From NCBI GenBank assembly GCA_022825235.1, contig JAJDYI010000071.1, positions 1 to 49,709 of the forward strand: a stretch of DNA of 49,709 nucleotides, read 5' to 3'. The notes beneath the pieces were generated by a model. The model made no database searches, had not been told where the DNA came from, and worked only from the letters and a program-made list of their open reading frames with translations. The translations under genes were made by a program, and so were the position numbers. The DNA is from Alphaproteobacteria bacterium (GTDB taxonomy: Bacteria; Pseudomonadota; Alphaproteobacteria; TMED109). This document shows, one piece after another, positions 35,881 to 44,857 of the stretch; positions within the stretch are counted from its first letter, which is position 1; each line of letters starts with the position of its first letter.

Positions 35881-36429
35881 ATGGCGTACCAGGGAAGTCT
35901 TGACGGGCTCTGCGGCCCCTACGCGATCGTCAACGCCTTCGACCGATGCGGGCTGAACGAAGAATGGCTCGGGCAGGACCTCTTCAACATTGCCTGTCTC
36001 GCGATCGAGAGCTGGCCTCGCGTCCTCTGGAAAGGCACGGAATTCTCGCAGATGAAGACCATGCTGAAGGCATGCACGAAGGCGTCAAGAAAGGCCTACA
36101 GGGAGGCTGGAGAGGAATTCCACATAAAGGTGGAATACCCGTTCTCCGGCGCCAAAAGGCCCAGGTCGGATCGGGAATACTGGGTCCGGTTCGACGAGCT
36201 CTGCGCGCGCGAGGACGTCGTGTGCGGCATTCTCGGGATCGATCACCCTTACAGGCACTGGATCGCGTTCAGGAACAACGGGAAATCGCTCACCATGTTC
36301 GATTCCAGCGTCCGCGACGGGAGATGGCGGCTCGCAAAGAAGAAGATCCACGCCGGCCGCCGCAACCGGAAGAAATACCGGATCGACCGCGAGGACCTCG
36401 TGCTGTTTCGAGTGATCGGCGCGGATTGA
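35881..36429 (+). CDS. Papain-like (C39-like) cysteine peptidase
   Basis: A 182-aa protein with a papain-like triad layout: GLCGPYAIVNA (Cys 11), HPYRHWIAF (His about residue 126) and LTMFDSS (Asp about 141). This resembles single-domain C39-like peptidases. There is no signal peptide, so it acts in the cytoplasm. It follows the WYL gene by 91 nt and precedes the tubulin-like gene by about 70 nt on the same strand, so the run AAA-WYL-peptidase-tubulin-like may be one operon. A protease beside a polymer-like protein suggests cleavage of a partner, but the substrate is unknown. The ribosome site is weak. Confidence 0.65.
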   Translation: MAYQGSLDGLCGPYAIVNAFDRCGLNEEWLGQDLFNIACLAIESWPRVLWKGTEFSQMKTMLKACTKASRKAYREAGEEFHIKVEYPFSGAKRPRSDREYWVRFDELCAREDVVCGILGIDHPYRHWIAFRNNGKSLTMFDSSVRDGRWRLAKKKIHAGRRNRKKYRIDREDLVLFRVIGAD

Positions 36430-36498
36430 GCCGTACCCGCTCGGCATATCTTCTTCTCCGCCGCCCGGTTCGACAGGTAACCCTGGAAGGAAAAATGA

Positions 36499-37719
36499 AT
36501 GACCACAGTGCTGGACAGACGCAGATTTCTGTCCACCACGACGGCCTCCCTGCTTACCCCGGCCGTGGCGCCGTTCGCTTACCCTCGATCGGCAAGAGCG
36601 ACCGATCCCTGCCATGCCGGCGTCAAAGCCCTCGTGTACCCTGGATTTCCCGGCCACCCTCGGAGGAGAAGGGGGGATTCCGATGTCTCCGGCCCCTACG
36701 TCGTGGTTTTCGGAACGGGTTCAGCAGGCATGGAGGCGCTCCGCCGATTGCCGTCTCTGTGGAAAGACGACCTGAGATGGGCTAGCGCCCGTCCCGCTCC
36801 GGAGAGCGTCCACGAATTCACCGCCAAGGTTATCGAGTCGTCAGACCAGTCTACGCCTGTCATTCGTCGCGGGACACAACCGGGACCCCACTGGATATTC
36901 GAACGGTCACCGATACACCTTGCGGTTCTTTGCTGTGCCTTCGACGACGAAGCGGCCTTCGCGCGCGCGGCGAAGCTCGCGGCATTCCTGAACGCGCACG
37001 CCATACCGACCGTTATGGTCGGGACAAGCCGAAATCGCCCGCCGGCTTCCCGTGGCGAACCGACCAATCCAGTAGCAGTCGACCTGGGTTCTCTGGAATA
37101 TTTCCGGCTCTTCCAGATAATCGGGCCGGAGGCCGCGCGCCACGCCAATCACGTCAACGCCGGACGGAGCGCAGGTCGAGCAATCGCGAGGGCCGCAAAC
37201 GTGTTCGTGAATTTCGTCTGGTCGGCGGGCCTGGTATCGGCTGGCCTGTTCGATCTCTACGACCAGCTGTTTCGCGCCAAGCGCGTGCGGGGCTGCGACC
37301 CGAGAATGGACGGTTGGCCGTACATTCCCGGTATGCACTCTGCAGGTCGTCCGAAAAAAGCGTCGGCTTCCGATTTTCGAACGGATCGCTGGGTCGTGTT
37401 TTCCCATGCAGTCCCCGGACATGCCGGCATGTCGAGTCTTCGCGACCGGGTGCATGAGTGTCTGCGGGACTGGCAATGGCGGCACCATCGCTGGAGCCCC
37501 GTTTGCCTGAGTGTAGGGAGCTCGGCGGACACGACGCTTCCGGAATTCGACGAAATGTGCCGGAAGATGACGGAGACATGTGACACCATCGTCGAGGACC
37601 ATTGTCTGGGCCGCCAACGCTTTCACTCCGTGGGTCCGGACCGGTTGAGCGTCGAGCTTCTGGCTGTCCAGCTTCCCGGGCCTGAGGCGGCGATTGCCCA
37701 CCTGGATCGCGATCACTGA
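36499..37719 (+). CDS. Divergent tubulin/FtsZ-like protein (tentative)
   Basis: A 406-aa protein that no family claims by eye. Block order recalls FtsZ: VVVFGTGSAGMEALRRL where FtsZ has its first glycine loop; IHLAVLCCAFDDEAAFARAA where the GGGTGTG loop should stand; then AIPTVMVGT; a helix AGRAIARAANVFVNFVWSAG; and a C-terminal CLSVGSSADTTLPEFDEM with LSVELLAVQ, close to the last strands of FtsZ. The GTP-signature glycines are replaced, so it may not bind GTP. The N-terminus looks like a twin-arginine signal (RRRFLSTTT, then SARA), which is odd for FtsZ and may be chance or a mis-set start. ATG 36499 follows GGAAGG. Alternatively it is an unknown exported protein. Confidence 0.4.
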   Translation: MTTVLDRRRFLSTTTASLLTPAVAPFAYPRSARATDPCHAGVKALVYPGFPGHPRRRRGDSDVSGPYVVVFGTGSAGMEALRRLPSLWKDDLRWASARPAPESVHEFTAKVIESSDQSTPVIRRGTQPGPHWIFERSPIHLAVLCCAFDDEAAFARAAKLAAFLNAHAIPTVMVGTSRNRPPASRGEPTNPVAVDLGSLEYFRLFQIIGPEAARHANHVNAGRSAGRAIARAANVFVNFVWSAGLVSAGLFDLYDQLFRAKRVRGCDPRMDGWPYIPGMHSAGRPKKASASDFRTDRWVVFSHAVPGHAGMSSLRDRVHECLRDWQWRHHRWSPVCLSVGSSADTTLPEFDEMCRKMTETCDTIVEDHCLGRQRFHSVGPDRLSVELLAVQLPGPEAAIAHLDRDH

Positions 37720-37862
37720 CGCCCCTGATGTGGAGCGCCAAACAATGTGTACCGCGAACCGCCTCTTCTGGATGAATCCGCACGACCTGGACCCGACGAA
37801 TTTCGGCATTCAGATGTTGTTGCGTTAGAACGTCCAACGAAATCCGAAGGTAGCCTCACGCC

Positions 37863-39248
37863 ATGGAGTATCGCCGGTTTTTCGCCGAGCTCTTGCCCCG
37901 ACTGGACGCTGCCCGCCAGCTGGAACGCGAGTTCGACCGAAGGTTCGCCCATCGCTTCAACGTGCTCGACTATCTTCGCCAGGATGAGCTGGGCCTGTCC
38001 CGCATCGTCGCGGACTTGCTCGATCCCAAGGCGAGGCACGGGCAAGGAACCCTTTTTCTGGCGGCATTCCTGGGCCTGGATGGAGTCAGGGATGCTCTGC
38101 GCTGGCCCGACCTCAATCATTGCCGGATAGCAGTGGTCACGGAGAGACAGACCTCCGAAGGGCGTTTCATCGACATTTCGGTCGAGATCGTCGACGCGGA
38201 GGGAAATGCGTATTGCCTGGCCATCGAAAACAAACCCTACGCAGCCGATCAGCCGAAGCAGGTCGAGGATTATCTGAATTATCTGGAGACAGGCGGGTAC
38301 GGTGAGCGGTTCCTGCTGATCTATCTCTCGCCCCACGGCGAGGGCCCCTCGGAGGAGAGTGTCCCTAGAGAATCGCTGGCAAATTGGAAGAACCGCTTTG
38401 CGATCATGGCTTATTCCGCGGGCGCGGCGGAAGGGGAGGACGAATTCGAGGGAAGGCGGTTTTCGGCCGTGCTCTCCGACTGGTTCTGGGAATGCCGCAG
38501 AAACTGCGAGGTGGACCGCCTACGCTGGTTTCTCAAGGACGCGGAGACCTTCTGCAAACAAACGTTCGGGGACCTGACCATGTCGAACGATAGCGAGAAC
38601 ACAGCCGTTCGGGAATTCGTCCTACGTGATCGTGGAAATCTTGAAACTGCCTTCGCCGTCCACCAAGCCTGGCCTGGCGTGAGAGACGAGCTGTGCCGGG
38701 ATTTTCTTGAGCGGCTTCGTGAACATATCGAAACCGCCGTGCGGCAGGATCGCGAATTGAACGAATGCACCCAAGTTCAAGGTATCGTCGTCGGTTGCCA
38801 TTATGTGAGTGCTGCCGCCTACGTGAACCAGGTTTGGCTCTTCAGGAAATCCTGGCGTCCATATCGCACCGTAGGTCCGTCCAGGACCAGCACGGCAATC
38901 ATGATGGAGAACGCCAGCCGCGGCCCCTCCGGTTGGGGCGTCGGCGTAGCGTCTCCAATTTCCAGGAATGACATGGCGAACGACGACAAGAACCGGCGCG
39001 ATCGCCTGATCGAGAAGTTTAAGGCAGAGTTTAACAAAGATCGCAGTACCGACTGGTGGCCTTGGTGGGTTCCATTGGACGCCCACAAGGGAGACTGGGA
39101 TTCTCGGGCGCTTGAGTTGGAAGCGGAATGCAGGACCGGCGCCGGAGGCATCACCAGCTACTTTGTCGATCAATTCCTCGATGTCGCCAGGTGGGCGATT
39201 CCGATAATCGACGAAATAGAAGGAACTGGAGCTCACCGACGCACTTAG
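37863..39248 (+). CDS. PD-(D/E)XK nuclease (PDDEXK_4 type)
   Basis: A 461-aa protein whose first 250 residues fit the PDDEXK_4 family: NVLDYLRQDELGLSRIVADL, then HGQGTLFLAAFL, then RFIDISVEI (Asp 104) and CLAIENKPYAADQ (Glu 122, Lys 124), giving a full D-ExK site. The C-terminal half is Trp-rich and of unknown type. Such proteins are common defence-island nucleases, often alone. It starts 143 nt after the tubulin-like gene and could belong to the same block or be independent. No methylase partner is beside it; the methyltransferase 640 nt downstream looks small-molecule type. Confidence 0.75.
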   Translation: MEYRRFFAELLPRLDAARQLEREFDRRFAHRFNVLDYLRQDELGLSRIVADLLDPKARHGQGTLFLAAFLGLDGVRDALRWPDLNHCRIAVVTERQTSEGRFIDISVEIVDAEGNAYCLAIENKPYAADQPKQVEDYLNYLETGGYGERFLLIYLSPHGEGPSEESVPRESLANWKNRFAIMAYSAGAAEGEDEFEGRRFSAVLSDWFWECRRNCEVDRLRWFLKDAETFCKQTFGDLTMSNDSENTAVREFVLRDRGNLETAFAVHQAWPGVRDELCRDFLERLREHIETAVRQDRELNECTQVQGIVVGCHYVSAAAYVNQVWLFRKSWRPYRTVGPSRTSTAIMMENASRGPSGWGVGVASPISRNDMANDDKNRRDRLIEKFKAEFNKDRSTDWWPWWVPLDAHKGDWDSRALELEAECRTGAGGITSYFVDQFLDVARWAIPIIDEIEGTGAHRRT

Positions 39249-39887
39249 TCGTGGACCGCGTGATCCACGCCTATCCGCCTCATGATGCTCCGCCAACCCG
39301 GCTCCAGCGGTTCCGGATGGTCGCCCTTTCTTCCCATGTAGCTCTCCAACATCCGTGTGGGAGAACGATGGTAGTAGCGTGTCAAGGAGTGAACGGAAGT
39401 CGCGCAAGGCGCCCCGCGCGACGCGCGGCCGATCCGACTGGGTGGAGATCCCATGAGGCGACTCGGCGACCTTCGCCGATGGGTGGCACGCGACACGATG
39501 GGTCGCCGCCGGATCGCTAGCGCGTGGAATAAGCCCGAGACGGTCGACGAAGCAGGCTTGGCCGGCCAGCGCACCGGCGATGGCGTGAATCCGGTCCGCC
39601 CGCACCAACGGGGTAGGGACAGGGCCGGTGACACGAACGAGGCGACGAGGGAGGTGCAGCGGATCCGCGGGTGCGGTTTCCGGGGATGAACCGGGCCCGA
39701 GACGGACTCTGGACAGCAGCGGCGGGTTCCGGCTTTCCCCGCCGGCCTGAATTTCCCCGACTGGCGATCCCGGGATCGTGGAGAGCAGGCACCGCGCAGG
39801 TCGTTCGGAAGCATGTCTCAGGAGTAGCGTATGGCAATTTCGGGTTGATCGCCGATCAATGATCGGCACCAACAAGGAGCTGACACC
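39249..39887. other. Intergenic stretch between nuclease and methyltransferase genes
   Basis: A 6-bp hairpin (CGTGGA 39250-39255 with TCCACG 39264-39269) follows the nuclease stop, without a T-run; a weak terminator at most. Long frames on the minus strand here are compositional. No other gene or repeat is seen. Confidence 0.3.
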
Positions 39888-40802
39888 ATGGCGCTCGGCA
39901 ACAAGAGATTTCGTCCCGTCGAGACCGCTCCGGAGTGGAGCGACGGCGTCTTCGATACCTGCGCGGAACTGGCCGGGCTTCTGGAGACGCACTCGTATCG
40001 GTTTGCCAGGACGATGCCCGGCGCGCCCCATTCCTACACCCTGAAGAGGACGTGGCAGACCGAGGAGGGATTCGTCGAGGCTCTCCGGAAGATGCGGGCC
40101 GTGGAGCGTATCGAGGAGTTCTTCAGGGGCTACTGGTATCGCCGCTTCAACGCGAACGGCTACAAGTACTGGACGATGGGGGCGAACCTCGACCACATCC
40201 TCGTCAATCGGGCCATTCACGCGCCTCTTTTCGACCCCTATACGGCCATCGCCGACTCATACGATCTAGCAGTCCACGAGGGGGAGGCCGATATCGATGG
40301 AAGCAGGCGCGTATATGATTCGCTGAATATCGCGCCCGGAATCGATATTCTCGACATCGGCTGCGGCACCGGGACTCTCGTCGACTTCCGCTTCAGGGAC
40401 ATCGATCCGGAGCGCTATATCGGCGTCGATCCCAGTCGGGGGATGCTGGGCGTCTTCGGAGACAAGCATCCCGATTTCCGCGGCCGGCTGGTCCGGACGC
40501 CGTTCGAGGATTACTGGCCGAAGCCCGGACAGAAGTTCGATCTCGTCGTGGCGCTGTTCGGCGCGCCATCCTATATCGGCGAGCCCGACTTTGCGTCCAG
40601 GAAGGTCCAGTGGCTTCTCAAGCCCGGCGGAACGGCCGTCCTCATGTACAACAAGAGGAAGCCCGGGGAGACGGATTTCTACCGGCGTCTTGGTATGGAG
40701 AGTCCCACCGCATACGGTGAGCCTGTGAGCGGCGAATTTTGGACGGCTCGGAGGGATAGCGATCCCGACTGGCTCACGCTCGTCGGCAAGAAGCTCGGCT
40801 GA
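39888..40802 (+). CDS. Class I SAM-dependent methyltransferase
   Basis: A 304-aa protein. Motif I is DILDIGCGTGTLVDF, followed by YIGVDPSRGML (motif II) and FDLVVALFGAPSYIGEP (motif IV region); it ends LKPGGTAVLMYNKRK, all typical of a methyltransferase-11/25 type fold. There is no DPPY or NPPF, so DNA adenine methylation is unlikely; a small molecule or protein is more probable. The N-terminal 110 residues (RGYWYRRFNANGYKYW) are unusual and may bind the substrate. The AAGGAG site before ATG 39888 is strong. No partner gene is adjacent on the same strand. Confidence 0.75.
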   Translation: MALGNKRFRPVETAPEWSDGVFDTCAELAGLLETHSYRFARTMPGAPHSYTLKRTWQTEEGFVEALRKMRAVERIEEFFRGYWYRRFNANGYKYWTMGANLDHILVNRAIHAPLFDPYTAIADSYDLAVHEGEADIDGSRRVYDSLNIAPGIDILDIGCGTGTLVDFRFRDIDPERYIGVDPSRGMLGVFGDKHPDFRGRLVRTPFEDYWPKPGQKFDLVVALFGAPSYIGEPDFASRKVQWLLKPGGTAVLMYNKRKPGETDFYRRLGMESPTAYGEPVSGEFWTARRDSDPDWLTLVGKKLG

Positions 40803-40856
40803 CTATCCGGTCATCCCTGCAGCTTCCGTCGCGGACCAGATCGAGCACACACCGGG

Positions 40857-41897
40857 TTAACCATTCGGAATTGTTTTCAGCACCTTATCCGCGATTCGCT
40901 CGATCTGTGCGGCGGCGTCGCTAACGACCTTTTCCCGTTCGACGCCAGTCTTGAGGCGAATGGGGACATATAGCCCATCGTCACGGGGTCTCACGTCCCT
41001 GAGGAGTTCGGGGAACGCCTTGAAGTGGCCGACAACCACGCCGGTCTTTGCTCTGAATCTCCACCATAAGGGGGAGATGCCCTCGTCACGCCATGCTTTG
41101 AGGTGAATCCCGAGCCGCGTCTCAAATTTGCCATGTGCGTGGATATTAAAGAAATGGCCGGTAGCGTAACGCTGGTAGCTCCATGTCAGCCCATCGGTGT
41201 CGGCGATTCCGCCGCGCACGAGCTCATCGATGATGTCGGCGGCCAAATCGACGTAGTTGATCAGGCGGCGCGCAGTTTCCTGGTCGGTGGCCTCATCGTC
41301 TCTAAGTGGCAGGAATGCCTCCAAATTCATCCTGCCTGCCAGCCCCCGTAGCTGGAGGATGTCGTCTCTGACGGTGTCGTGCTTCTCCGAACGGGCAGCG
41401 TCCAGCAGTCGCTCCAGTACGTATTCCCAACTCGTGACCGACATGGTCTTGCAGCCGACGCGGGCGCGCATCACGGTGCTCTCTCCGGGTGCGTCCGCCC
41501 ATTCGAGCCCTGCTTCACCGCATCGATCCTTGAGCTCGCTCCAGACCGTAATCACTCTCTGGCCGGGAACGACGAATATGAGGGCGGACGGGGGGTCCTC
41601 CGGCAGTTCCTTGAGATAGGACACCGGTTGTGCGGGGGTAAGGGGGGCCCAGAACTTGTTTTCCACGAAGATCCGTACACGACCGTCCGTGTCGTGGATC
41701 GTCAGGTCCGGTTGGCCATCTTCATGCGCGAGTTCGGCCTCGATGCGCCCCGGCTCGAATTCGATATTCGCGTCTTGCAGTATTCCGACAAACGATCGGG
41801 CGATATCGGGGTTCGAATTCAGGATGTAAGCCAGAGCTCGCGTCGCGGCGGGCTCGCCTTGCTGCGCTCCAAGAACGACATGCGCCAATACGCTCAC
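40857..41897 (-). CDS. PD-(D/E)XK nuclease-like protein
   Basis: A 346-aa protein with the triad GQPDLTIHD (Asp 64), then VFVENKFWAPLTPAQ-type block IFVENKFW (Glu 79, Lys 81), and a following PAQPVSYL motif as in PDDEXK_4 relatives. The start was set at GTG 41897 because GGGAGG stands 6 nt before it; the frame to 42020 adds 41 residues of no pattern. The C-terminal half is unknown. It converges with the methyltransferase gene, 54 nt apart. It is probably an orphan defence nuclease, different in sequence from the one at 37.9 kb. Confidence 0.7.
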   Translation of the reverse strand: MSVLAHVVLGAQQGEPAATRALAYILNSNPDIARSFVGILQDANIEFEPGRIEAELAHEDGQPDLTIHDTDGRVRIFVENKFWAPLTPAQPVSYLKELPEDPPSALIFVVPGQRVITVWSELKDRCGEAGLEWADAPGESTVMRARVGCKTMSVTSWEYVLERLLDAARSEKHDTVRDDILQLRGLAGRMNLEAFLPLRDDEATDQETARRLINYVDLAADIIDELVRGGIADTDGLTWSYQRYATGHFFNIHAHGKFETRLGIHLKAWRDEGISPLWWRFRAKTGVVVGHFKAFPELLRDVRPRDDGLYVPIRLKTGVEREKVVSDAAAQIERIADKVLKTIPNG

Positions 41898-42195
41898 GAA
41901 TCGCCTCCCTTGTCCGTCCGACGGCTGTCCTGTGGGCAGAATCGCACAAGCCTCCTCGCCCGTCCCCGTCACGATCGATGCGTGCGGACGAACCCGTGGC
42001 CAAGCTCGACATCGATCCAACCTCCAGCCCGTCCGCTTTCAGTTCTACCACCAGGTGCCAGAGCATGGGTGAAACTGGCGCGATCGCACTACACGCATCC
42101 GGAGATCGTCCCGATGCCAGGTGGCCGAATCCCTCGGCCCGGGGCACACTCATCCGCCCCCCTCGGGCCCAGGCTCCGAGGCTAGTCAACGGCGA

Positions 42196-42777
42196 TCACG
42201 AGCCGGCGACCGTCCGCCTGCGGATCGCCTTGAGATACTCGCGTGCTGGACAGGCATTCTCCACCGCTCGTTTGAGTTCGCCGACGCCGCACGGATCCGC
42301 AATTCGCTCCAGCCTGCTCAATCCGACGCTTTTATGCCCGGTGGGAAGCAACCGCTCAGCGACAACAAAGAACCGCCATTGGGTAGCGTCTCGGTGGTCG
42401 GCCTCTTCGTCGGCTTTCCCGTGCCAGGCGAATACGTAGACATCGGCCAGCCGGCCCGGATGGGTCACCCAGGCGCCCCCATCCTTCGGCCAGTATCCCT
42501 TCCGCGGCCTGACGTCGAAGCCCGGATTGCGGCGCGGTCCATCCGCCTCGCGGTCCCAGCTCTGCCGTGCCGCCGACTGCTTGATCTCCAGCCTGGCCCC
42601 TGACGCAGCGTGCTCGCAATCCCAGGCCGCCCAGTCCCAGCCTTCCTCCGATGTGAGCCGCCAATCGGCGCCGAGTGCAGTCGCGATCATGCATTCTACG
42701 TAGTCGCCGCGCTGCACGTTGTTCATGATGCGCCGATCATACCGACGAATGAGCATTTCCAGGATGCGGTTGTGCAT
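42196..42777 (-). CDS. Small PD-(D/E)XK-like protein
   Basis: A 193-aa protein beginning MHNRILEMLIRRYDRRIMNN behind GGGGAGG. The core EEGWDWAAWDCEHAASG followed by ARLEIKQSAA has the acidic-then-E-x-K order of PD-(D/E)XK folds (Glu 64, Lys 66), and the rest (DVYVFAWHG, QWRFFVVAERLL) fits the strands of such a fold. I have seen relatives as singletons in alphaproteobacterial chromosomes. The long frame to 43611 is an artefact of GC-rich antisense. It lies 158 nt downstream of a coiled-coil gene on the same strand. Confidence 0.7.
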   Translation of the reverse strand: MHNRILEMLIRRYDRRIMNNVQRGDYVECMIATALGADWRLTSEEGWDWAAWDCEHAASGARLEIKQSAARQSWDREADGPRRNPGFDVRPRKGYWPKDGGAWVTHPGRLADVYVFAWHGKADEEADHRDATQWRFFVVAERLLPTGHKSVGLSRLERIADPCGVGELKRAVENACPAREYLKAIRRRTVAGS

Positions 42778-42935
42778 CGCGTCCTCCCCGGATACGAGCT
42801 CTGGTCCCGGACTTTTGGCCGCGGTCGACACCGAGTCGGCACGCGATTCCTGAGCAGATATTCTCGACTCGCTTCGCCCGGTCGACCGAGCGCGAGTCCT
42901 GCCCGCCGTGGAAATTGCCGCCGTGGAGACCGGCC

Positions 42936-43514
42936 TCACAAGTTCAGGCCGAGGGTCCCCTTGCCGGTTTCTTCCGCCGTCTCGGACCCCGTGCCGCCGC
43001 TGTCCTCGGCGACGCCGTCCGCCGCCGCCTCTCCACTCGGCACCACGCCCGGCGAAGGATCGGATGACAGCGCTTCCCCGGACGGCGCCGCGGAGGTTTC
43101 CGCCCCCGCCAACGACCACCGACCGTTGTCGGAGACGTACCTGCCTTGGTTCCGTCCCTTGGCCAACGCCACTCTGATCGATGCCAACTGTATCGAACGC
43201 TCGACGTCGCTGGCCGCGTGTCCGGCTATCTCCGCCGCCGTGGCGCCGGGATGCTCCCTGAGAACACGTCCGACGAAACGCGGCACCGAGCCTCGCGGCG
43301 CGCGTCCGCTCCCGCGGGAGGAGCGCTTCGGCGCTGCCTTCGCCCGGCCCCTCGCTCGCCTCGTCCTCGCCGGCGCCGGCCGGCCCTGCGCGGCGCCGAG
43401 GGCGTCCAGCAGCTCCTGCCTCGCGTCGGCTCGGCCTCGGGCGTAGGCCTCCGCCTCGATCTCCGCGACCAGCGCCGCGACCCTGTCCCCGACACTCGCC
43501 AAGTCCTTCGCCAT
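42936..43514 (-). CDS. Coiled-coil and winged-helix protein, unknown role
   Basis: A 192-aa protein: an N-terminal coiled coil (VGDRVAALVAEIEAEAYARG), a basic Arg/Ala/Lys linker, a winged-helix-like region around PRFVGRVLREHPGATAAEIA and RYVSDNGRWSLA, and a Gly/Ala/Ser/Glu-rich tail. The layout recalls small nucleoid-associated or plasmid/phage accessory proteins. ATG 43514 follows GGGAG; the frame to 43559 adds 15 basic residues. It may be co-transcribed with the PD-(D/E)XK-like gene downstream. Function not assigned. Confidence 0.6.
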   Translation of the reverse strand: MAKDLASVGDRVAALVAEIEAEAYARGRADARQELLDALGAAQGRPAPARTRRARGRAKAAPKRSSRGSGRAPRGSVPRFVGRVLREHPGATAAEIAGHAASDVERSIQLASIRVALAKGRNQGRYVSDNGRWSLAGAETSAAPSGEALSSDPSPGVVPSGEAAADGVAEDSGGTGSETAEETGKGTLGLNL

Positions 43515-43865
43515 CGTACGTCTCCCGTTCCTCGACCGACGCTGAAGCCGTGTCGCCACGGCATGTCCGCGTCAGCAATACCCGCCCGCAATATCCGTCG
43601 CAACCGAGCACCGGCCGCCGGCGATGCGGGCTGGCGGTAGCATCCTGGCCGACGATCGTGCGGTGCCTCCAACGCGGTCCGTTGAGGAAACACTACTGAA
43701 CGGGCTTGCAGCGGGCGATCTCCCGATCTCCGTCGATAGCTGCCGCAGCGCCGCGACCGGTGTCGCCGCGGACCCCCACGTCTCTCCCTCGAAACCAGAC
43801 GTCTGGCCGGCCCGGCGGCGGCGGTGCGGATCGGCTCTGGCACAACGCGCCCCGCCGCCAGGAAG
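43515..43865. other. Intergenic stretch, no gene called
   Basis: GC-rich, with long frames on both strands but no ribosome site or family pattern. It leads into the deleted copy of the 108-aa gene. Confidence 0.3.
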
Positions 43866-43975
43866 CGGAGTTCGACCGTGAAGGGGGCGGCGGGCGGGTG
43901 TTCGGGAATACGGCGGACACGTTCATGGTGTATTTCTTCGACATCGGCCTTGCAGACGACCGATGTGCGGTATAG
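43866..43975 (+). pseudogene. Internally deleted third copy of the 108-aa gene
   Basis: About 40 bp resemble the leader of copies A and B (GACCGTGAAGGGGGCGGCGG), then the sequence jumps, without ribosome site or start, into the coding part: GNTADTFMVYFFDIGLADDR matches GNTAETFLVHFFGTGLADDR of the intact copies. A TAG at 43973 ends it soon after. The remnant lies in the same orientation as both intact copies, between them. Confidence 0.75.
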
Positions 43976-44093
43976 CGGTTCAAGGCGCCACGCACGGCAA
44001 CAGGCAACAGGGTGCGCCAATTAACACAGGCTTGTAGGATATCCAGGCCGGACGGAAACGAGTGGCGCATGTTGCAGAGTTAGAGGGATTGCA

Positions 44094-44720
44094 ATGGAAG
44101 ACCTGACCCGAGACGCAGTTCTGAAAGCCATTGCGGACTTCGACGATAGGGGGTGCGACGATTTCTTCCGGCACTACCGAATTCAACCCTCCAGAAGCTA
44201 CTTTATTCGCCACCAGGGTCAGGAATACGACATGAAGGCCATCACGCGAGTCGCACGTGGCCTGGTATCGGGGGAGAAGACGATCCACGCATCGCTCGGA
44301 CATTCGGTTGAGGTTAAGCGACGGCTGGAAAGAGATGATCTCGACCTTAAGGTGGTCCATCACAAGAAGACATACGACCGAGCCAGCCGGGAAGGTCGCC
44401 GATTCTGGACCAAACAGAAGAAGGCAGAACGCGATCCACGTCTCGCAAAGGAGGCGATGAGACTGAATCGATGCCGACATGGCGGCTGGATCAAATGCGA
44501 AGCGTGTGGGTTCACGGACAAGGAGCGATCCATGTTCGATGCCCACCATCTGTCGCCTTTGGTGCTGGGACAGCGCGACAGTCTTGTGAGCGATCTCGCG
44601 GTACTGTGTCCGACCTGTCATCGCTGGGCACACTCCAAGGCCGGTGACAGGCTTCACCCCCTGCCCGTCAAGCAAATTCGCCGTGGGCGACGCAGAGCAA
44701 AGAAACGGAAGAGGCGTTAG
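44094..44720 (+). CDS. HNH endonuclease with ScoMcrA-like N-terminal head
   Basis: A 208-aa protein. The N-terminal 85 residues (LTRDAVLKAIADFDD, RSYFIRHQGQEYDMKAITR) resemble the head domain in front of the SRA and HNH domains of Streptomyces ScoMcrA. The C-terminal HNH is complete: CEACGF, then FDAHHLSPL, then SDLAVLCPTCHRWAHS. No SRA or sulphur-binding domain lies between, so how it would find modified DNA is unclear. A very basic tail (RRGRRRAKKRKRR) may hold DNA. ATG 44094 follows GAGGG. It is probably a stand-alone type IV-like restriction factor. Confidence 0.75.
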   Translation: MEDLTRDAVLKAIADFDDRGCDDFFRHYRIQPSRSYFIRHQGQEYDMKAITRVARGLVSGEKTIHASLGHSVEVKRRLERDDLDLKVVHHKKTYDRASREGRRFWTKQKKAERDPRLAKEAMRLNRCRHGGWIKCEACGFTDKERSMFDAHHLSPLVLGQRDSLVSDLAVLCPTCHRWAHSKAGDRLHPLPVKQIRRGRRRAKKRKRR

Positions 44721-44857
44721 GCGGACCACGGCGGCCCTCGATCCGGCCGACCGGGCTGAGGATCTGCCGTGCACCAACAAGAGCGAGAGGTGAGCCGCGA
44801 GCGGGTCGGCAGTAGCCCAATCACGAAAATCCGGGTCCGGGATCACGATGCGGGCGG

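Noticed and set aside
38622-40220. Open frame of 532 codons on the minus strand
   Set aside because: It runs antisense to both the PDDEXK_4 gene and the methyltransferase and across the gap; no family pattern.
39888-40802. Methyltransferase as the modification half of a restriction system
   Set aside because: Motif IV has no DPPY/NPPY/PC form, so DNA methylation is not supported.
42778-43611. N-terminal 278 codons of a long minus-strand frame joined to the 193-aa gene
   Set aside because: Gly/Arg-rich and out of frame with the better-supported coiled-coil gene at 42936-43514; a strong ribosome site marks the true start at 42777.
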